A stretch of 64,000 nt of DNA from Pontibacter aquaedesilientis (GCF_014773225.1 NZ_JACXAJ010000001.1:372001-436000), one strand, 5' to 3'. Shown: positions 33,203-43,551, counted from the stretch's first letter. The notes: generated by a model not told the origin, from the letters alone. A program made the numbers and translations.

Positions 33203-34711
33203 ATGAAAGAGCTGACCAAACTATCAAAGATCGTGTCAAGCGTAACAGGTTATGCATACGCATCGGCCAAAGACTTGAAGCTCTATTGTAAAGAGGAGCT
33301 CTTTCTTAAAAACCTGGAGGAGGGGGCTTATAAGAATGATGCAGATGCCGCTGCTGATCTCTACAACTCCGGTCCTGACGATGTTAGGTATAAAATGCTG
33401 AAACATAGAGTCAAAAACAGACTTTATGGCAACCTGAATTTTGTAGACCCCGACAAGTCAGGCCTCAACGATGTCCGGAAAAAAGAGCTCGAATGCAACA
33501 ATCTGCTTTATCAGGCCAACGTACTCCGGCTCCAGTATGAGTTTGGTTTGGTGACAAGTGTCGCCAACAAAGCACTGGTAATTGCCCGTGAGTTGGATTT
33601 CACGGACCTGGAAGTAAATGCACTGGAATTGCTAAACCTCAGTTATTCAGAACTTGGGTCCTCCAAGAAATTCCTAACAGTACAGAAAGAGCTTCGGCAT
33701 GCGCTGGAGCGCTTTATAAAGGAACGCGAAGCCGTTTCCATTTTTCAGCACGTAACGGTGCAACTGCGCAAGTCGATCAAAACGCGAAAGGAGTTTCTGC
33801 CAGAACTTCCCGAGATCATCAGACAGTTGGAGGACCTTTGGCTAAGTTCGGGTACGTTCAGTGCTTTCGATGCGTATTACAAAACCTTCATCTGGTACCA
33901 TGAGCTGGAAGGTAATTTCAAAGAGATCATTAGCATAACGGTAAACTCTTTAAAACTAGTGGACAATAACAAAGTGAATTCACATCGCTTTGATTTGATG
34001 TACAATAACTACATACTGGTTTATGCGCACCTCCGAGCCAAGGACTTTAGCAATGGACTGCAATATGCAGAAAAGAATCTAAGTTTATACAATACCTCGT
34101 CCCTGAACTGGTTTGCCTACATGGAAAACTATTTCTTGTTGGCGGTACATGCGAAGCAGTATGAGCTCGGCAACATACTGTTGCAACAGGTCTTCGATAA
34201 CTTTTCATTCAGTTCGGTTCCGACTACCGCCCGGGAGCGATGGATGCTGTACCTGTCGTATTTCAGGCTGATCTACCCACAGGCAACCCTCACCGGCAAT
34301 GAGGCAAAAAACCCCTACCTGTTATCTTTGCCGGAGTATAGCAAAGACAAACTTGGCTTTAACGTGGCCATTCTGACCCTGCAGTATATATACCTACTGG
34401 AAAAAGGAGATTCGGAGGCGCTTCTCTACCGCATCGAAAGCCTCAAAAAATACATCTCGACCCACCTGAAAGATGTATTCAGCCTCCGCAGCAAATTGTT
34501 CCTGAAACTCCTGATATTGGCCTTCACCGAAGGGTATGACGCCGAACAGTCCCGTAGAAAAGGGGAGAATCTTTACAGGAGACTGATCGCTACCCCGGCA
34601 CCCGGCGATGCCTACGCGGAAATAGAAATTGTGCCTTACGAGCATTTGTGGGATCTCATTTTACAGATCCTGACCAGAAAAGAAAACGGTATTGACACTC
34701 GGTTGAAGTAA
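33203..34711 (+). CDS. hypothetical helical-repeat protein (TPR-like)
   Basis: 502 residues, soluble, almost entirely predicted helical (VANKALVIARELDFTDLEVNAL, LQYAEKNLSLYNTS, LAVHAKQYELGNILLQQ), with helix-pair periodicity like TPR or related solenoids. No signal, no enzyme motif. Large helical proteins of this kind are common as paralogues in Hymenobacteraceae. Function unknown; protein-protein scaffolding is only a guess. Confidence 0.72.
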   Translation: MKELTKLSKIVSSVTGYAYASAKDLKLYCKEELFLKNLEEGAYKNDADAAADLYNSGPDDVRYKMLKHRVKNRLYGNLNFVDPDKSGLNDVRKKELECNNLLYQANVLRLQYEFGLVTSVANKALVIARELDFTDLEVNALELLNLSYSELGSSKKFLTVQKELRHALERFIKEREAVSIFQHVTVQLRKSIKTRKEFLPELPEIIRQLEDLWLSSGTFSAFDAYYKTFIWYHELEGNFKEIISITVNSLKLVDNNKVNSHRFDLMYNNYILVYAHLRAKDFSNGLQYAEKNLSLYNTSSLNWFAYMENYFLLAVHAKQYELGNILLQQVFDNFSFSSVPTTARERWMLYLSYFRLIYPQATLTGNEAKNPYLLSLPEYSKDKLGFNVAILTLQYIYLLEKGDSEALLYRIESLKKYISTHLKDVFSLRSKLFLKLLILAFTEGYDAEQSRRKGENLYRRLIATPAPGDAYAEIEIVPYEHLWDLILQILTRKENGIDTRLK

Positions 34712-34873
34712 AGAAGCTGACTGCACTAGGGACAGGCCACTGGGGAGGTAGTTGCTGGTGCCAGCACTTTTTACAACTACATAGTTGATTGAGAAATAGG
34801 GCAGCTAGCTTTACAAAACAAATTCTTCGGAGTTTTATGATCCGGCGGATTAGATTTTTGCTATATTTCAGCT

Positions 34874-36202
34874 ATGCTAAAAAACGACCCTACCATTACT
34901 AGGGCCTGGTGCGTGTATGACTGGGCTAATTCCGTGTACTCACTGGTCATTATTTCCACTATTTTTCCTATCTACTACAGTGCGGTATCCAAACACCCCG
35001 AAACGGCATCAACCCTAGTCAGTTTCTTCGGTGTAGAATTGCAGAGCTCGGTCTTGTTCTCTTATGCGGTTTCCGGATCGTTCCTGCTTATTGTTATCAT
35101 GAACCCCTTTCTGACGGCTATTGCTGATTATAGCGGGCGAAAAAAACTGTTCATGCAGCTATTCTGCTACGTGGGTTCTATTTCCTGTGCCAGCCTTTTC
35201 TTCTTTACAAGGGAGACCTTTTCCATATCGATTGTCATGTTTATGCTGGCCTCCATAGGGTTTACGGGTAGTATTGTGTTCTATAACTCCTACCTGCCCG
35301 AAATTGCGACCGAAGACCAATATGACCGTCTGAGTGCCCGTGGATTTGCTTTGGGTTATGTAGGCAGTGTGCTTCTTTTGATCTTCAACCTAGCCATGAT
35401 TCTGCAACCGGGCTGGTTTGGTATTGCTGCCGATAACACCAGTTTGCCACCACGTATAGCTTTTCTGACCACCGGAATCTGGTGGTTCGGGTTTGCCCAG
35501 TATACCTTCTATCATTTGCCATCCAATGTCTACCAACGTAACCCTCAAGGCAGTTGGATACTCAATGGTGTGAAAGAACTCAAAAAGGTGCTGGCCCAGG
35601 TAAAGGGACTGCCGCTGCTCAAACGTTACCTGTTGGCTTACTTTTTCTTCAACATGGGGGTACAGACGGTCATGTACGTGGCCACTATCTTCGGGATTGA
35701 AGAACTGAAGCTCCCAAGTGAAGCGCTGATTATCACCATCTTGATCATACAGTTGGTAGCCATTGCCGGGGCCTATGGCTTCGCAGCGCTCTCTGCCAGG
35801 TATGGAAATATCCGGGCGCTGATCATTGCGGTTATCGTCTGGATTGGTATTTGTGTGGCGGCATATTTCACCACCACCGCCATGGAGTTTTACATACTTG
35901 CTGCTGTAGTGGGTTCCGTGATGGGAGGTATACAGTCGCTGTCACGCTCTACTTACTCCAAGTTGATTCCGGCTACGACACAGGACCATGCTTCTTACTT
36001 CAGCTTTTATGACGTGACCGAGAAAATTTCCATCATGCTGGGCACGCTGGCCTATGGGGCCATTGCGCAGGCAACCGGCTCGATGCGCTACAGTATACTG
36101 GCACTTATCCTTTTCTTTGGTTTGGGGTTGATCTTCCTCTCTTTGATAAAAGGCAATAAGTCGCTGCAACCGCAAGGGGAAACAGAGGCGGTGCTCCGAT
36201 AA
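34874..36202 (+). CDS. MFS transporter, UMF1 family
   Basis: 442 residues with about 12 membrane helices. The N-terminal RAWCVYDWANSVYSLVI is the UMF1 (Atg22-like) signature, with GRKKLFMQLF in the A-motif position. Related proteins export amino acids or other metabolites; the substrate is unknown. A TATATTTC box lies just upstream of the start, so transcription may begin very near the ATG. A bidirectional terminator follows. Confidence 0.88.
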   Translation: MLKNDPTITRAWCVYDWANSVYSLVIISTIFPIYYSAVSKHPETASTLVSFFGVELQSSVLFSYAVSGSFLLIVIMNPFLTAIADYSGRKKLFMQLFCYVGSISCASLFFFTRETFSISIVMFMLASIGFTGSIVFYNSYLPEIATEDQYDRLSARGFALGYVGSVLLLIFNLAMILQPGWFGIAADNTSLPPRIAFLTTGIWWFGFAQYTFYHLPSNVYQRNPQGSWILNGVKELKKVLAQVKGLPLLKRYLLAYFFFNMGVQTVMYVATIFGIEELKLPSEALIITILIIQLVAIAGAYGFAALSARYGNIRALIIAVIVWIGICVAAYFTTTAMEFYILAAVVGSVMGGIQSLSRSTYSKLIPATTQDHASYFSFYDVTEKISIMLGTLAYGAIAQATGSMRYSILALILFFGLGLIFLSLIKGNKSLQPQGETEAVLR

Positions 36203-36213
36203 CTTCACAAATT

Positions 36214-36263
36214 GTTCTACACAAAAACGGCGGCCCCATCAGGCCGCCGTTTTTGTGTAGAAC
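36214..36263. terminator. bidirectional terminator between convergent genes
   Basis: 22-base perfect arms (36214-36235 and 36242-36263) with loop CCATCA; core AAAAACGGCGGCC/GGCCGCCGTTTTT. Confidence 0.9.
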
Positions 36264-36280
36264 AGATCGCTGTTTACTGA

Positions 36281-37945
36281 TTACTGTTTTCTGTAAACCT
36301 GCTTCCCGTTCACGTAAGTGCGCAAAACCTGTAGGCCGCGCATCTGGTCCGGGGCAATGGTCATGAGGTCGCGGTCTACGATTACGAAGTCTGCGAATTT
36401 ACCTGGCGCAATGCTACCCTTTTCTTTTTCCTCGAAAGCGGCCTTCGCTGCCCAGATCGTCATACCACGCATGGCCTCTTCACGGCTCAGGGCATTCTCC
36501 ATCTGGAAACCACCCTCAGGCCAGTTTTTGCCATCCTGACGGGCTACTGCCGCATGGAACCCATATACGGGGTTAATGTCCTCTACCGGGAAGTCGCTGC
36601 CCAAAGGCATGTAGCCGTTCTGGTCCAGCAGCTGCTTGAAAGGGTAGGCATGTGCTATTCGTTCTTTCCCCAGGCGGTCGCCAGCCCAGTACATATCCGA
36701 AGTGGCATGTGTGGGCTGTACCGATGGAAGCACGCTATACCTGCCATACTTGTTCATATCCGCAGGATTCACAATCTGGGAGTGCTCAATACGCCAGCGT
36801 TTGTCGTTTTTGCCTCCCAGCACTTCGCCGTAGATGTCCAGCAGCAGGCGGTTGGCCGAGTCGCCGATCGCGTGTGTGTTCATCTGAAAGCCGTGCTGGT
36901 TTAGTAAGGCAGCGATGTCGCGAAACTCTTTTTCGGTAGCCAGCAGGAATCCGTAATGCCCCTTGCGGTCGCTATAAGGCTTGAGCAGATTGGCGCCACG
37001 TGAGCCCAGCGCACCGTCGGAGTATACCTTGAAGGAGCGCACATTCAGGAAATCCGTCTTATAAGGGCCGTTCTTAAAGTAATAGTCCTGGTTTGCCTGA
37101 CCCGGGTTAAGCATCGCGTACACGCGCATTTGCAGTTCCCCACTTTTGTGCATGGCGTCCATCAAGTCAATGGTGGCCTTGTCCAGTCCTGCATCTGCCA
37201 CGGAGGTAAGGCCCACGGCAAAGCAGTTCTTTTGCGCGTTCTGCAAAGCCTGTCGCTGCTCCTGTTCGTCGGCTTCCGGTATTTTGGAGGTCACCATGTC
37301 CACAGCATTGTCGATCAGGATGCCGGTCATGCGACCTTTTTCCACTTCCACCAGTCCGCCTACCATTTTGGTGGCAGGAGTTACACTGGCCATGTCCAGC
37401 GCCTTCTGGTTAGCCAGTGCGGCGTGACCATCAATGCGGGTGATGATAACCGGAGTGTCTGGGAAGAGCAGGTCCAGGGTGTCCTTCGTAGGGAATTCCT
37501 TTACCGCCCAATCGTTCTGATCCCAGCCACGGCCTGTAACCCAGTCGGCATTTGGGTATAGCTTATGCTGGTCCACCACTTTCTGCACCACTTCTTTAAA
37601 GGAGGCAGTGCCCGTCAGGTCAGCCGATTGCAAGGCCAGGCCATAGCGGTAAAAGTGGGCGTGTCCGTCAATAAGGCCCGGGTAAATGGTCTTGCCTTCG
37701 GCATCCAGTTCTTCGGTGGCCTTGTACTTGGCACGCAGCTCGGCCGTGGTGCCAACCGCTACGATCTTGCCGTCTTTCACGGCAAAAGCTTCGGCCTGGT
37801 CGAAATTCTCATTGACGGTATACACGTTGCCGTTGTACACAATCAAATCAACCGATTCGCTGCCGGTAGTGCTAGAACTGCAACCGCTCAAGAGTGATGC
37901 GCCCAACAGGGCTGCGGCTGCAAACGTGCGTAGGGTTTTCTTCAT
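36281..37945 (-). CDS. amidohydrolase (YtcJ-like), lipoprotein
   Basis: 554 residues. Signal with lipobox LLSGCSS. The amidohydrolase family 3 pattern is complete: DGHAHFY metal motif, GRGWDQNDW, YSDGALGSRGA, MNTHAIGDSAN, RIEHSQIV and LGSDFPVE, with PGKFADFVIVDRD at the end. YtcJ-like enzymes hydrolyse cyclic amides, imines or formyl compounds; substrate unknown. The lipobox places it in the envelope, which is unusual for a predicted cytoplasmic-type fold but common in Bacteroidota. The AMP nucleosidase gene is 9 bases upstream in the same operon. Confidence 0.9.
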   Translation of the reverse strand: MKKTLRTFAAAALLGASLLSGCSSSTTGSESVDLIVYNGNVYTVNENFDQAEAFAVKDGKIVAVGTTAELRAKYKATEELDAEGKTIYPGLIDGHAHFYRYGLALQSADLTGTASFKEVVQKVVDQHKLYPNADWVTGRGWDQNDWAVKEFPTKDTLDLLFPDTPVIITRIDGHAALANQKALDMASVTPATKMVGGLVEVEKGRMTGILIDNAVDMVTSKIPEADEQEQRQALQNAQKNCFAVGLTSVADAGLDKATIDLMDAMHKSGELQMRVYAMLNPGQANQDYYFKNGPYKTDFLNVRSFKVYSDGALGSRGANLLKPYSDRKGHYGFLLATEKEFRDIAALLNQHGFQMNTHAIGDSANRLLLDIYGEVLGGKNDKRWRIEHSQIVNPADMNKYGRYSVLPSVQPTHATSDMYWAGDRLGKERIAHAYPFKQLLDQNGYMPLGSDFPVEDINPVYGFHAAVARQDGKNWPEGGFQMENALSREEAMRGMTIWAAKAAFEEKEKGSIAPGKFADFVIVDRDLMTIAPDQMRGLQVLRTYVNGKQVYRKQ

Positions 37946-37954
37946 GAATGGTGC

Positions 37955-38728
37955 TTATTCAAAACGCATGTGTTTCACTGATTCACCGGAGTTGATGAGC
38001 TCTATCAGGGAGTCTATACCTATACTAAGGTGTTTCTCTACATAATTGGTGGTCACCAGCTTGTCGCTCTCCGATGTTTTCACACCTTCCGGTATCATCG
38101 GGTTATCCGACACCAGCAGCAAGGCGCCATGCGGAATCTCGTTGATAAAGCCTACGGTGAAGATTGTGGCGGTCTCCATATCAATGCCCATGGCACGGAT
38201 CTGGCGCAGGTACTCCTTAAAGTCTTCGTCGTGCTCCCACACGCGGCGGTTGGTGGTGTACACCGTACCGGTCCAGTAGTCCATCTCATGCTTTTTGATC
38301 ATGGACGAAACGGCACGCTGTAAACGGAAAGAAGGCAGAGCCGGGATTTCTGGTGGCAGGTAGTCATCGGATGTACCTTCGCCACGTATGGCCGCAATCG
38401 GCAGGATCAGGTCACCAATGGCCGTCTTGCGCTTCAGACCGCCGCACTTGCCCAGGAAAAGGGCCGCTTTTGGTTTGATGGCTGACAACAGGTCCATGAC
38501 GGTGGCCGCCATGGCACTGCCCATGCCAAAGTTAATGATGGTGATGTTGTTGGCCGTAGCGGTTTGCATAGGCTTGTCCAGACCCCTGATCTCTACGCCA
38601 AACCTGTCGGCGAACATGCGCACATAGTTAATGAAGTTGGTGAGCAGTATATACTCTCCGAATTCGTCCAGGGGCACCCCTGTATACCTTGGTAGCCAAT
38701 CGCCTACAATTTCCTCTTTGGTTTTCAT
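37955..38728 (-). CDS. AMP nucleosidase (nucleoside phosphorylase fold)
   Basis: 257 residues. INFGMGSAMAATVMDLL, FLGKCGGLKRKTAIGDLILP, EGTSDDYLPPEIPA and MGIDMETATIFTVGF with LLVSDNPM are the motifs of the short AMP nucleosidases (PNP/UDP family) typical of Bacteroidota, which cleave AMP to adenine and ribose 5-phosphate. Shorter than E. coli Amn, as expected for this group. It is the upstream gene of the operon with the amidohydrolase. Confidence 0.9.
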   Translation of the reverse strand: MKTKEEIVGDWLPRYTGVPLDEFGEYILLTNFINYVRMFADRFGVEIRGLDKPMQTATANNITIINFGMGSAMAATVMDLLSAIKPKAALFLGKCGGLKRKTAIGDLILPIAAIRGEGTSDDYLPPEIPALPSFRLQRAVSSMIKKHEMDYWTGTVYTTNRRVWEHDEDFKEYLRQIRAMGIDMETATIFTVGFINEIPHGALLLVSDNPMIPEGVKTSESDKLVTTNYVEKHLSIGIDSLIELINSGESVKHMRFE

Positions 38729-38815
38729 GATATAAATATAAGTAAATAGATATAAAAAAGCCGCCTTGGCAGATAGGGTTGCTGGGGCGGAGGCTGAAAA
38801 ATGGTAAATTGCGGC

Positions 38816-39271
38816 ATGGAAACGCTGAATCTACCGTCGTTTGAATACAAAATTAAGCATTCTGACGCTAATGTCATGATTTTTGACGCGCTCCGCCGAA
38901 AATATGTGCTGCTTACGCCGGAGGAGTGGGTTCGCCAGCATTTCGTGCACTACCTGATCGGTTCACTCCAGTATCCCAAAAGCCTTATCAGCATAGAACG
39001 GGGCACGACCTATAACAAGTTGCAGAAACGCACCGATATGTGTGTGTATGATCAGCAGGGCAAGCCCTATCTCCTGGTAGAGTGCAAGGCCGCACATGTG
39101 CCGATTACGCAGGAAGTCGTCAGGCAGGTATCAGTTTACAACCAGGTACTGCAGGCGCGGTACGTAGCCATCACCAACGGACTGGAGCATTATTGCTGGG
39201 AAGTTAATTTCGAGACACGCCAGTTTCAGCCCCTGCCAGGTATACCGGCTTTCAGTGATGCCTCTTTATAA
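38816..39271 (+). CDS. HSDR_N-like nuclease-domain protein (type I restriction R-subunit N-terminal domain)
   Basis: 151 residues from ATG at 38816. DVxxExK-type nuclease core: RTDMCVYDQQGKPYLLVECKA, where Asp, Glu and Lys occupy PD-(D/E)xK positions, followed by VVRQVSVYNQVLQARYVAITNG. This is the stand-alone HSDR_N_2 type found widely in Bacteroidota, not a complete restriction system (no methylase or specificity gene near). The upstream in-frame ATG at 38801 lies at a TAAATTGC box that may be the promoter, so the internal ATG is used. Confidence 0.82.
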   Translation: METLNLPSFEYKIKHSDANVMIFDALRRKYVLLTPEEWVRQHFVHYLIGSLQYPKSLISIERGTTYNKLQKRTDMCVYDQQGKPYLLVECKAAHVPITQEVVRQVSVYNQVLQARYVAITNGLEHYCWEVNFETRQFQPLPGIPAFSDASL

Positions 39272-39282
39272 TGGCTATACCG

Positions 39283-41154
39283 CTACTTTTTGCTGTTAGC
39301 CCAGTGGTACAGATCGTTAGCCACTAACTTATTTTGGAAATACTGCACGTAGGCTTTGAGTTGCTGCCCTCGTTGGGTATAATCCGGGGTTTCGCCATTA
39401 AAGCTATGGTAATGCACCTGGTCATCGGCTGTTAGCTCGGTCATCCCTTCTTGCTGCACCATGAAGTAAGAAGCGCCATTGTAGAAGAGTGCATGCCCTG
39501 GCTTGGAACTATCCAACACAGATTGCCCAAAAGGCAGGAGCCTGCCAGAAGGGAGCTTAAGGTAATCCACCAGCGTGGGTAAAATGTCGGCGTGCTGCGT
39601 CACTTTATTTACATCGGCTTCCAGCTTTTTGCCCGGATGAAAAAGAAGCAGGGGTACCCGGTAGTAGCCCGCCTCATGCTGATACTCCGGGCGAACGCTC
39701 TTCTGGGTATGGTCTGATACCACCACAAACAGGGTGTTGTTGTACCAGGGCTGTTGCGATGCCGTTTTGAAAAACTCCCGCAAAGCATGATCCGCATATC
39801 CAATCGATTCGTGTATCTCCGTTTCTCCTTTCGGGAATCTTCCTTTGTACTTGGCAGGTATAGCATAGGGCTGATGCGAGCTCAGAGTAAATACTGATCC
39901 AAAGAACGGCTGCTGAAAGCTATTAAGCTCGCGGATGACGTACTGCAGGTAAGGTTCATCAAAAATGCCCCAAGTGCCATCATAGTCGCGATCCCTGTGT
40001 TCAGTAGGATACTCATCCAGGCCATAGTAACGCGCTATACCTGCCATTTGCGTATAATGGTCGAACCCCATGCTGCCATTTATTGCCCCATGGAAAAAAG
40101 CAGAGGTATAGCCTGCCTGACTTAAAATATGACCAAGGCTATAAACTGTACTCGACTGATAGGGAGAAGTGATGTAAGGTTCCTGCATGAGTGAGGGCAG
40201 TCCGGAGATGATGGAAGGAAGCGCTTCGATGGACTTACGGCCATTGGCATAATTGTTCCGGAAAAGCAGGCCTTCGGCAGACAGGGAATCCAGGAAAGGG
40301 GTATAGCCCTCGCCGTTGTTCAGAGCCCCGACATACTCTGACCCAAAGCTCTCCAGTATGATCAGCATCACGTTCTCACGTATTGGCTTGCCATCCGCTT
40401 GTGCTTTTACTTCAGGGCCGAACGGAAGAGCTGCCAGCAATTCCTTATCGGAGTCAAAATAATGTTTCTCTTCGAGCTTGGTCTTGCCAATGCTTTTGAT
40501 GAAAGTAAAAGGCGTGTTAAGTGTCAGGTGACCAAGTGACGTATGCCCATATACAAAGGCATGCGCGGGGCGTAGGGGTTTTAACTGCACGCCGCCCCGT
40601 ATACCCAGCACGACAAATGCGGCCATACCTATTAGGCGCAGATAACGTTGCCATGTTTTGGAAGTACCGACAGGTATAGCCGGAGCTTTCGGGAAAAGCC
40701 GGGCCAATACCACGACCAGCGCCATAAATCCCAGACCCATGTACCAGTAATAACTCGCCAACTGACCCAGCTGGTTCACGATATCGCCTGTAATCGTGAA
40801 AATCTCGTTGCCTGACCGTCGGCCAATGAATTTAAAGAACTCTACATCGACTAGCGCCAGGGCGATGAAAGGGGCATTGGAGAGCACGAACACCCAATGG
40901 AGTACGCGCTGATACGTGCGATGCTGCACCTGGCCGTGTGGGAAAAGCGAAAGCAGGATAAACAACGCGTTAACGATCACTACTGCCGCTGCATCGAACC
41001 GGAGCCCGTGCACAAAAGCCAGTACTATTTGACCGGAAGAGGCATCGGCAAAGGAACCATAATTGAATAGCAGGAAGATTGCCCGTAGTAAGGTATAAAA
41101 CAGGAAAACAAGGCCCAGCCGGCGAAGGAGGAGCCTGAGACTACCGTCGAACAT
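39283..41154 (-). CDS. LTA synthase family membrane sulfatase/phosphoglycerol transferase
   Basis: 623 residues. Five N-terminal membrane helices are followed by a sulfatase-type domain: MLIILESFGSEYVG, the nucleophile region NGRKSIEALPSIISGLPS, TSAFFHGAINGSMGFDHYT and FVVVSDHTQKS. LtaS-like enzymes transfer glycerol phosphate or phosphoethanolamine to envelope glycans. The nucleophile position reads Ser in GRKS rather than the Thr of LtaS; this is frequent in Bacteroidota paralogues. The gene ends 11 bases from the convergent HSDR_N gene. Confidence 0.88.
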   Translation of the reverse strand: MFDGSLRLLLRRLGLVFLFYTLLRAIFLLFNYGSFADASSGQIVLAFVHGLRFDAAAVVIVNALFILLSLFPHGQVQHRTYQRVLHWVFVLSNAPFIALALVDVEFFKFIGRRSGNEIFTITGDIVNQLGQLASYYWYMGLGFMALVVVLARLFPKAPAIPVGTSKTWQRYLRLIGMAAFVVLGIRGGVQLKPLRPAHAFVYGHTSLGHLTLNTPFTFIKSIGKTKLEEKHYFDSDKELLAALPFGPEVKAQADGKPIRENVMLIILESFGSEYVGALNNGEGYTPFLDSLSAEGLLFRNNYANGRKSIEALPSIISGLPSLMQEPYITSPYQSSTVYSLGHILSQAGYTSAFFHGAINGSMGFDHYTQMAGIARYYGLDEYPTEHRDRDYDGTWGIFDEPYLQYVIRELNSFQQPFFGSVFTLSSHQPYAIPAKYKGRFPKGETEIHESIGYADHALREFFKTASQQPWYNNTLFVVVSDHTQKSVRPEYQHEAGYYRVPLLLFHPGKKLEADVNKVTQHADILPTLVDYLKLPSGRLLPFGQSVLDSSKPGHALFYNGASYFMVQQEGMTELTADDQVHYHSFNGETPDYTQRGQQLKAYVQYFQNKLVANDLYHWANSKK

Positions 41155-41290
41155 CGAGTTTATGAAAATTTTGTAAGCCTGCAGCCCCTAAACAAGACCA
41201 GGCAAATATGAAAATAACCAGCTGTGCAGCTGCCTGTCCAATTGGTGGGCAAAGATACCTAAAACGTTGCTGATTACCGCAATTAAAATA

Positions 41291-41325
41291 AAAGCGCCTT
41301 CCTGAATTGGTCAGGAAGGCGCTTT
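41291..41325. terminator. terminator after alanine dehydrogenase
   Basis: AAAGCGCCTTCCTGA-ATTGG-TCAGGAAGGCGCTTT, 15-bp perfect stem. Confidence 0.85.
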
Positions 41326-41348
41326 AGTATGAACGGTGTTAGCTTAAA

Positions 41349-42461
41349 TTATAGCACAGAATCAACTTCAGTATAGTCCAGGTTGAAGGCTTCAGCCACA
41401 CCTTTGTATACCACTTTACCCTGCACGATGTTCAAGCCAAGCTTTAGCTCGTTGCTGTCGGCACAAGCCTTTTTCCAGCCTTTGTTAGCCAGCTGGATCG
41501 CATAAGGCAACGTTGCGTTGTTAAGCGCCAGCGTCGAAGTATAAGGCACGGCACCTGGCATGTTGGCTACGCAGTAATGCACCACATCATCGATGATGTA
41601 AGTTGGGTTTTCGTGCGTAGTCGGCTTGCAGGTCTCGATGCAGCCACCCTGGTCAACGGCTACGTCTACCACCACGGTGCCCGGACGCATTTCTTTCAAC
41701 ATGTCGCGTGTGATCAGGTGAGGAGCCTTAGCGCCAGGGATCAACACGGCACCAATGATCAGGTCGTGCGTTGGAAGAAGTTCGCGGATGTTGTATTCGT
41801 TTGACATAAAGGTGTTCACGTTGGCTGGCATGATATCGTCCAGGTAACGCAGACGGGCCAGGTTCGTGTCCAGGATCGTCACGTCGGCACCCATACCTGC
41901 CGCCATTTTGGCTGCGTTGGTACCTACCACACCACCGCCCAGGATCATCACCTTGGCAGGACGCACACCCGGTACGCCGCCCAGTAGAATACCACGGCCT
42001 TTCAGTGGCTTCTCCAGATACTTGGCACCTTCCTGAATTGACATACGGCCAGCCACTTCTGACATGGGCACCAGGAGCGGAAGGCTTCTGTCGGCACGCT
42101 CTACGGTTTCGTAGGCAAGGCAAACCGCCTTTTGCTTAATCATGGCGTGCGTCAGCGGCTCATAAGAAGCAAAGTGGAAATAAGTGAAAAGCAACTGATC
42201 TTCTTTGATCAGGCTGTACTCCGACTCAATCGGCTCTTTCACTTTGATGATCATCTCTGCGATACCGTATACTTCCTCAATGCTAGGAAGGATGGAAGCA
42301 CCGGCTGTGGTATAATCTTCGTCCATGAAACCGCTGCCTTCACCGGCAGTAGCCTGTACATAAACTTTGTGGCCATTGCGCACGAGTTCGATAACACCTG
42401 CAGGGGTTAAGCCTACACGGTTCTCGTTATTCTTGATTTCCTTTGGAACACCAATAATCAT
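41349..42461 (-). CDS. ald: alanine dehydrogenase
   Basis: 370 residues. The N-terminus [21 protein letters not shown], the catalytic Lys/His region ([15 protein letters not shown]), the NAD-binding [24 protein letters not shown] and the C-terminal [24 protein letters not shown] are those of bacterial L-alanine dehydrogenase, which makes pyruvate and ammonia from alanine. Upstream TATATTTG (minus strand, 42502-42509) is the likely -7 box. Confidence 0.96.
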   Translation of the reverse strand: MIIGVPKEIKNNENRVGLTPAGVIELVRNGHKVYVQATAGEGSGFMDEDYTTAGASILPSIEEVYGIAEMIIKVKEPIESEYSLIKEDQLLFTYFHFASYEPLTHAMIKQKAVCLAYETVERADRSLPLLVPMSEVAGRMSIQEGAKYLEKPLKGRGILLGGVPGVRPAKVMILGGGVVGTNAAKMAAGMGADVTILDTNLARLRYLDDIMPANVNTFMSNEYNIRELLPTHDLIIGAVLIPGAKAPHLITRDMLKEMRPGTVVVDVAVDQGGCIETCKPTTHENPTYIIDDVVHYCVANMPGAVPYTSTLALNNATLPYAIQLANKGWKKACADSNELKLGLNIVQGKVVYKGVAEAFNLDYTEVDSVL

Positions 42462-42768
42462 GTCGTTCTTTCTTATAGTATTAGATATTGGAAAAGCTGC
42501 GCAAATATACCATATCTATCTTGAAATAAAAGGGCTATTGCCAAAGCTGCATTCACAATGTTTAAACTTTTGTAGGTGTTTGATTGCAAGTCGCTTGGCG
42601 GGGGAGGGGCTGGGGTAAATACCCCAGCTATGATTTCAGGCGCGGCTTCCTAAAGCAGGAGCAAAGGTGTATGCCTGTAGGGGGGAGAACTTAAACGGAA
42701 AGGTATAGAATGAAAAAAGGCAGTGATAAAATCACTGCCATTAGTACAAAATAAAACTATGAAAAAAA
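42462..42768. other. intergenic region: ald promoter, small palindrome, terminator
   Basis: It contains the ald -7 box (42502-42509, minus strand), the palindrome GCTGGGGTA-AA-TACCCCAGC at 42609-42628, and a terminator hairpin GGCAGTGAT-AAA-ATCACTGCC at 42719-42739 for the DUF1573 gene. No gene is seen. Confidence 0.5.
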
Positions 42769-43551
42769 CTATCTGAAAGGTGTCGGCTGGTTGCCTTCCC
42801 TTAACATATTTTTTTGAGCCAGACTCTCTACTACAGTAGCCTTCAGCGTCAGCTTGAGATCTGGCATTACAATATCATTCGAAACAATGGTTACTACCTC
42901 GTTTTGCTCCTTTAACATTGAGGGAACGTAGGTTAGTTCCAAAGTTGCCTGCTGTCCGGGTTTTAACGAAGGCTGCGAAACTTTATAGGTCACGCAATTG
43001 CAGTTTGCCTTCACGCCCTGCACCACCAGGTCCTGCCGACCCGTGTTTTTGATGGTAAACTTCGCTACGGCTTTTTGCCCTTTTTCAAGTTTTCCGAAGC
43101 TGTGCGAAGTAGTTCCAACAGCCAAACGCGGTGAGTTTGCTTTTTGTTCCGGCGTGTAACTTGTTTTTAAATCTTGTGGCCCAACCTCACCTTTGATGAA
43201 GATCACGGCATGCGGCGTAGCAGCATTTGAGGTGATGGAAATGGACTTATGGAACGGTCCCGGGCGGCCTGTACTATTGTACATCGCTTTGATCACGCCT
43301 GTTTTGCCTGGCATAATCGGGTCCTTCGTCCAATCCGGTGTGGTACATCCGCAAGACGGCTGCACATGGGAGATAACCAGAGGCTTGTCACCCACGTTCT
43401 TTACAACAAACTCATAAGAAGCCTGCACCCCCTCGGCAATGGTACCAAAGTCGTGTGTTTCTTTTTCGAATTTGAGTTGGCCCTGTGCCTGGGCGCTGAA
43501 GCCTGCCAAAAACAGGCAAATCGCTGTCAGGAAGTAAAATTTTTTGTTCAT
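42769..43551 (-). CDS. DUF1573 domain-containing exported protein
   Basis: 260 residues from the ATG at 43551 (MNKKFYFLTAICLFLAGFSA signal peptide, cleavage near AQA-QG). Two Ig-like DUF1573 domains follow: FEKETHDFGTIAEGVQASYEF...VQPSCGCTTPDW and a second HSFGKLEKGQKAVAKF...GVKANCNCVTYK. The CGC and CNC pairs are typical. Function unknown; widespread in Bacteroidota. A TATCTTTG promoter box lies at 43604-43611 on the minus strand. Confidence 0.9.
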   Translation of the reverse strand: MNKKFYFLTAICLFLAGFSAQAQGQLKFEKETHDFGTIAEGVQASYEFVVKNVGDKPLVISHVQPSCGCTTPDWTKDPIMPGKTGVIKAMYNSTGRPGPFHKSISITSNAATPHAVIFIKGEVGPQDLKTSYTPEQKANSPRLAVGTTSHSFGKLEKGQKAVAKFTIKNTGRQDLVVQGVKANCNCVTYKVSQPSLKPGQQATLELTYVPSMLKEQNEVVTIVSNDIVMPDLKLTLKATVVESLAQKNMLREGNQPTPFR

